Of a DNA stretch of 64,000 bases, positions 63,788-64,000 are shown piece by piece; the stretch's first letter is position 1, and every line of letters starts with the position of its first letter. Source of the DNA: Blepharisma stoltei (lineage: Eukaryota; Ciliophora; Heterotrichea; Heterotrichida; Blepharismidae); contig CAJZBQ010000015.1 of NCBI GenBank assembly GCA_914767885.1, positions 248,001-312,000 on the forward strand. Direction: 5' to 3'. The translations under genes were made by a program, and so were the position numbers. A model generated the notes under the pieces. It made no database searches. It was not told the DNA's origin and saw only the letters and a program-made list of their open reading frames with translations.

Positions 63788-64000
63788 TTATAAAAGCAAG
63801 TTGCATCAAAATAAGTAAGAATTTCTATAGAGATCTTTTTTCTCAAAAGCATAATTTTTTAAAAATTGTTTTTTTTAATCTTATGTCGAAATTTTGATAA
63901 GAATTAGCAACAGAAATTGAAGATGAAAACAACTAGCCAATTAATAAGAAAGAAATAATATACTTAGTCAATTTTTAAGAGTTGAGTGCTGCGTCCCAGT
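63788..64000. other. AT-rich edge, nothing recognised
   Basis: About 210 bases upstream of the thioredoxin-like gene with T- and A-runs; no ORF or repeat terminus. Confidence 0.4.

Overview
The window reads as germline (micronuclear) DNA of a heterotrich ciliate, most likely Blepharisma. TGA is read as Trp inside at least a dozen genes, including the conserved FRW tryptophan of an RBM22-type protein near 54712. Genes end only in TAA or TAG. Several genes are restored only by removing 15-nt GT...AG introns. Many coding regions are also broken by TA-bounded inserts of about 95 bp to 2.9 kb whose removal TA-to-TA restores the frame. That is the behaviour expected of internal eliminated sequences (IESs). 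I infer the organism; no database was searched.

Layout. 1-8.1 kb: end of a coiled-coil gene, two inverted C2H2 zinc-finger paralogs (1260 and 8033) flanking a VAP/MSP protein, a CCA-adding enzyme and an unknown gene. 8.2-17.3 kb: MITEs, a small Ser-rich gene, a CCT-motif protein, a six-TM K+ channel and coiled-coil/zinc-ribbon genes. 17.3-23.3 kb: an axonemal-dynein-light-chain/EF-hand protein split by a Merlin-like transposon that itself carries a MITE. 23.3-29.7 kb: a TPR/IQ giant gene with four inserts. 29.8-35.7 kb: a Nup160-like nucleoporin and a kelch protein. 36.5-44.7 kb: an LRR/coiled-coil protein and a multi-membrane PAS-like sensor. 47-51.8 kb: small, mostly disordered or coiled-coil proteins. 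51.9-59.5 kb: a B-box/kelch protein, RBM22-like, ribosomal protein L35 and a second LRR protein. 59.5-64 kb: repeat-rich DNA, a MIR-domain gene with a decayed tandem copy, and a thioredoxin-like gene.

Functionally the genes are ordinary somatic ones (translation, splicing, tRNA maturation, nuclear pore, cilia, ion channel and sensor) packed with short spacers. The striking part is the mobile layer: a 300-400 bp TA-inserting MITE with CCCTCCGTGAGCGAAC termini (about twelve copies plus fragments, five to seven of them inside genes), a Merlin/ISXO2-like transposon and its short MITE derivatives, foldback hairpins, and GC-rich inserts flanked by 13-15 bp direct repeats. In three cases the flanking repeat itself contains TA, so TA-to-TA excision is exactly scarless. 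The MITE fits the abundant Pogo-derived MITE reported from the Blepharisma germline, as I recall it.

Several genes need a one-base change, mostly at an A-run, to stay open. This looks like homopolymer error in the assembly, but I cannot prove it.
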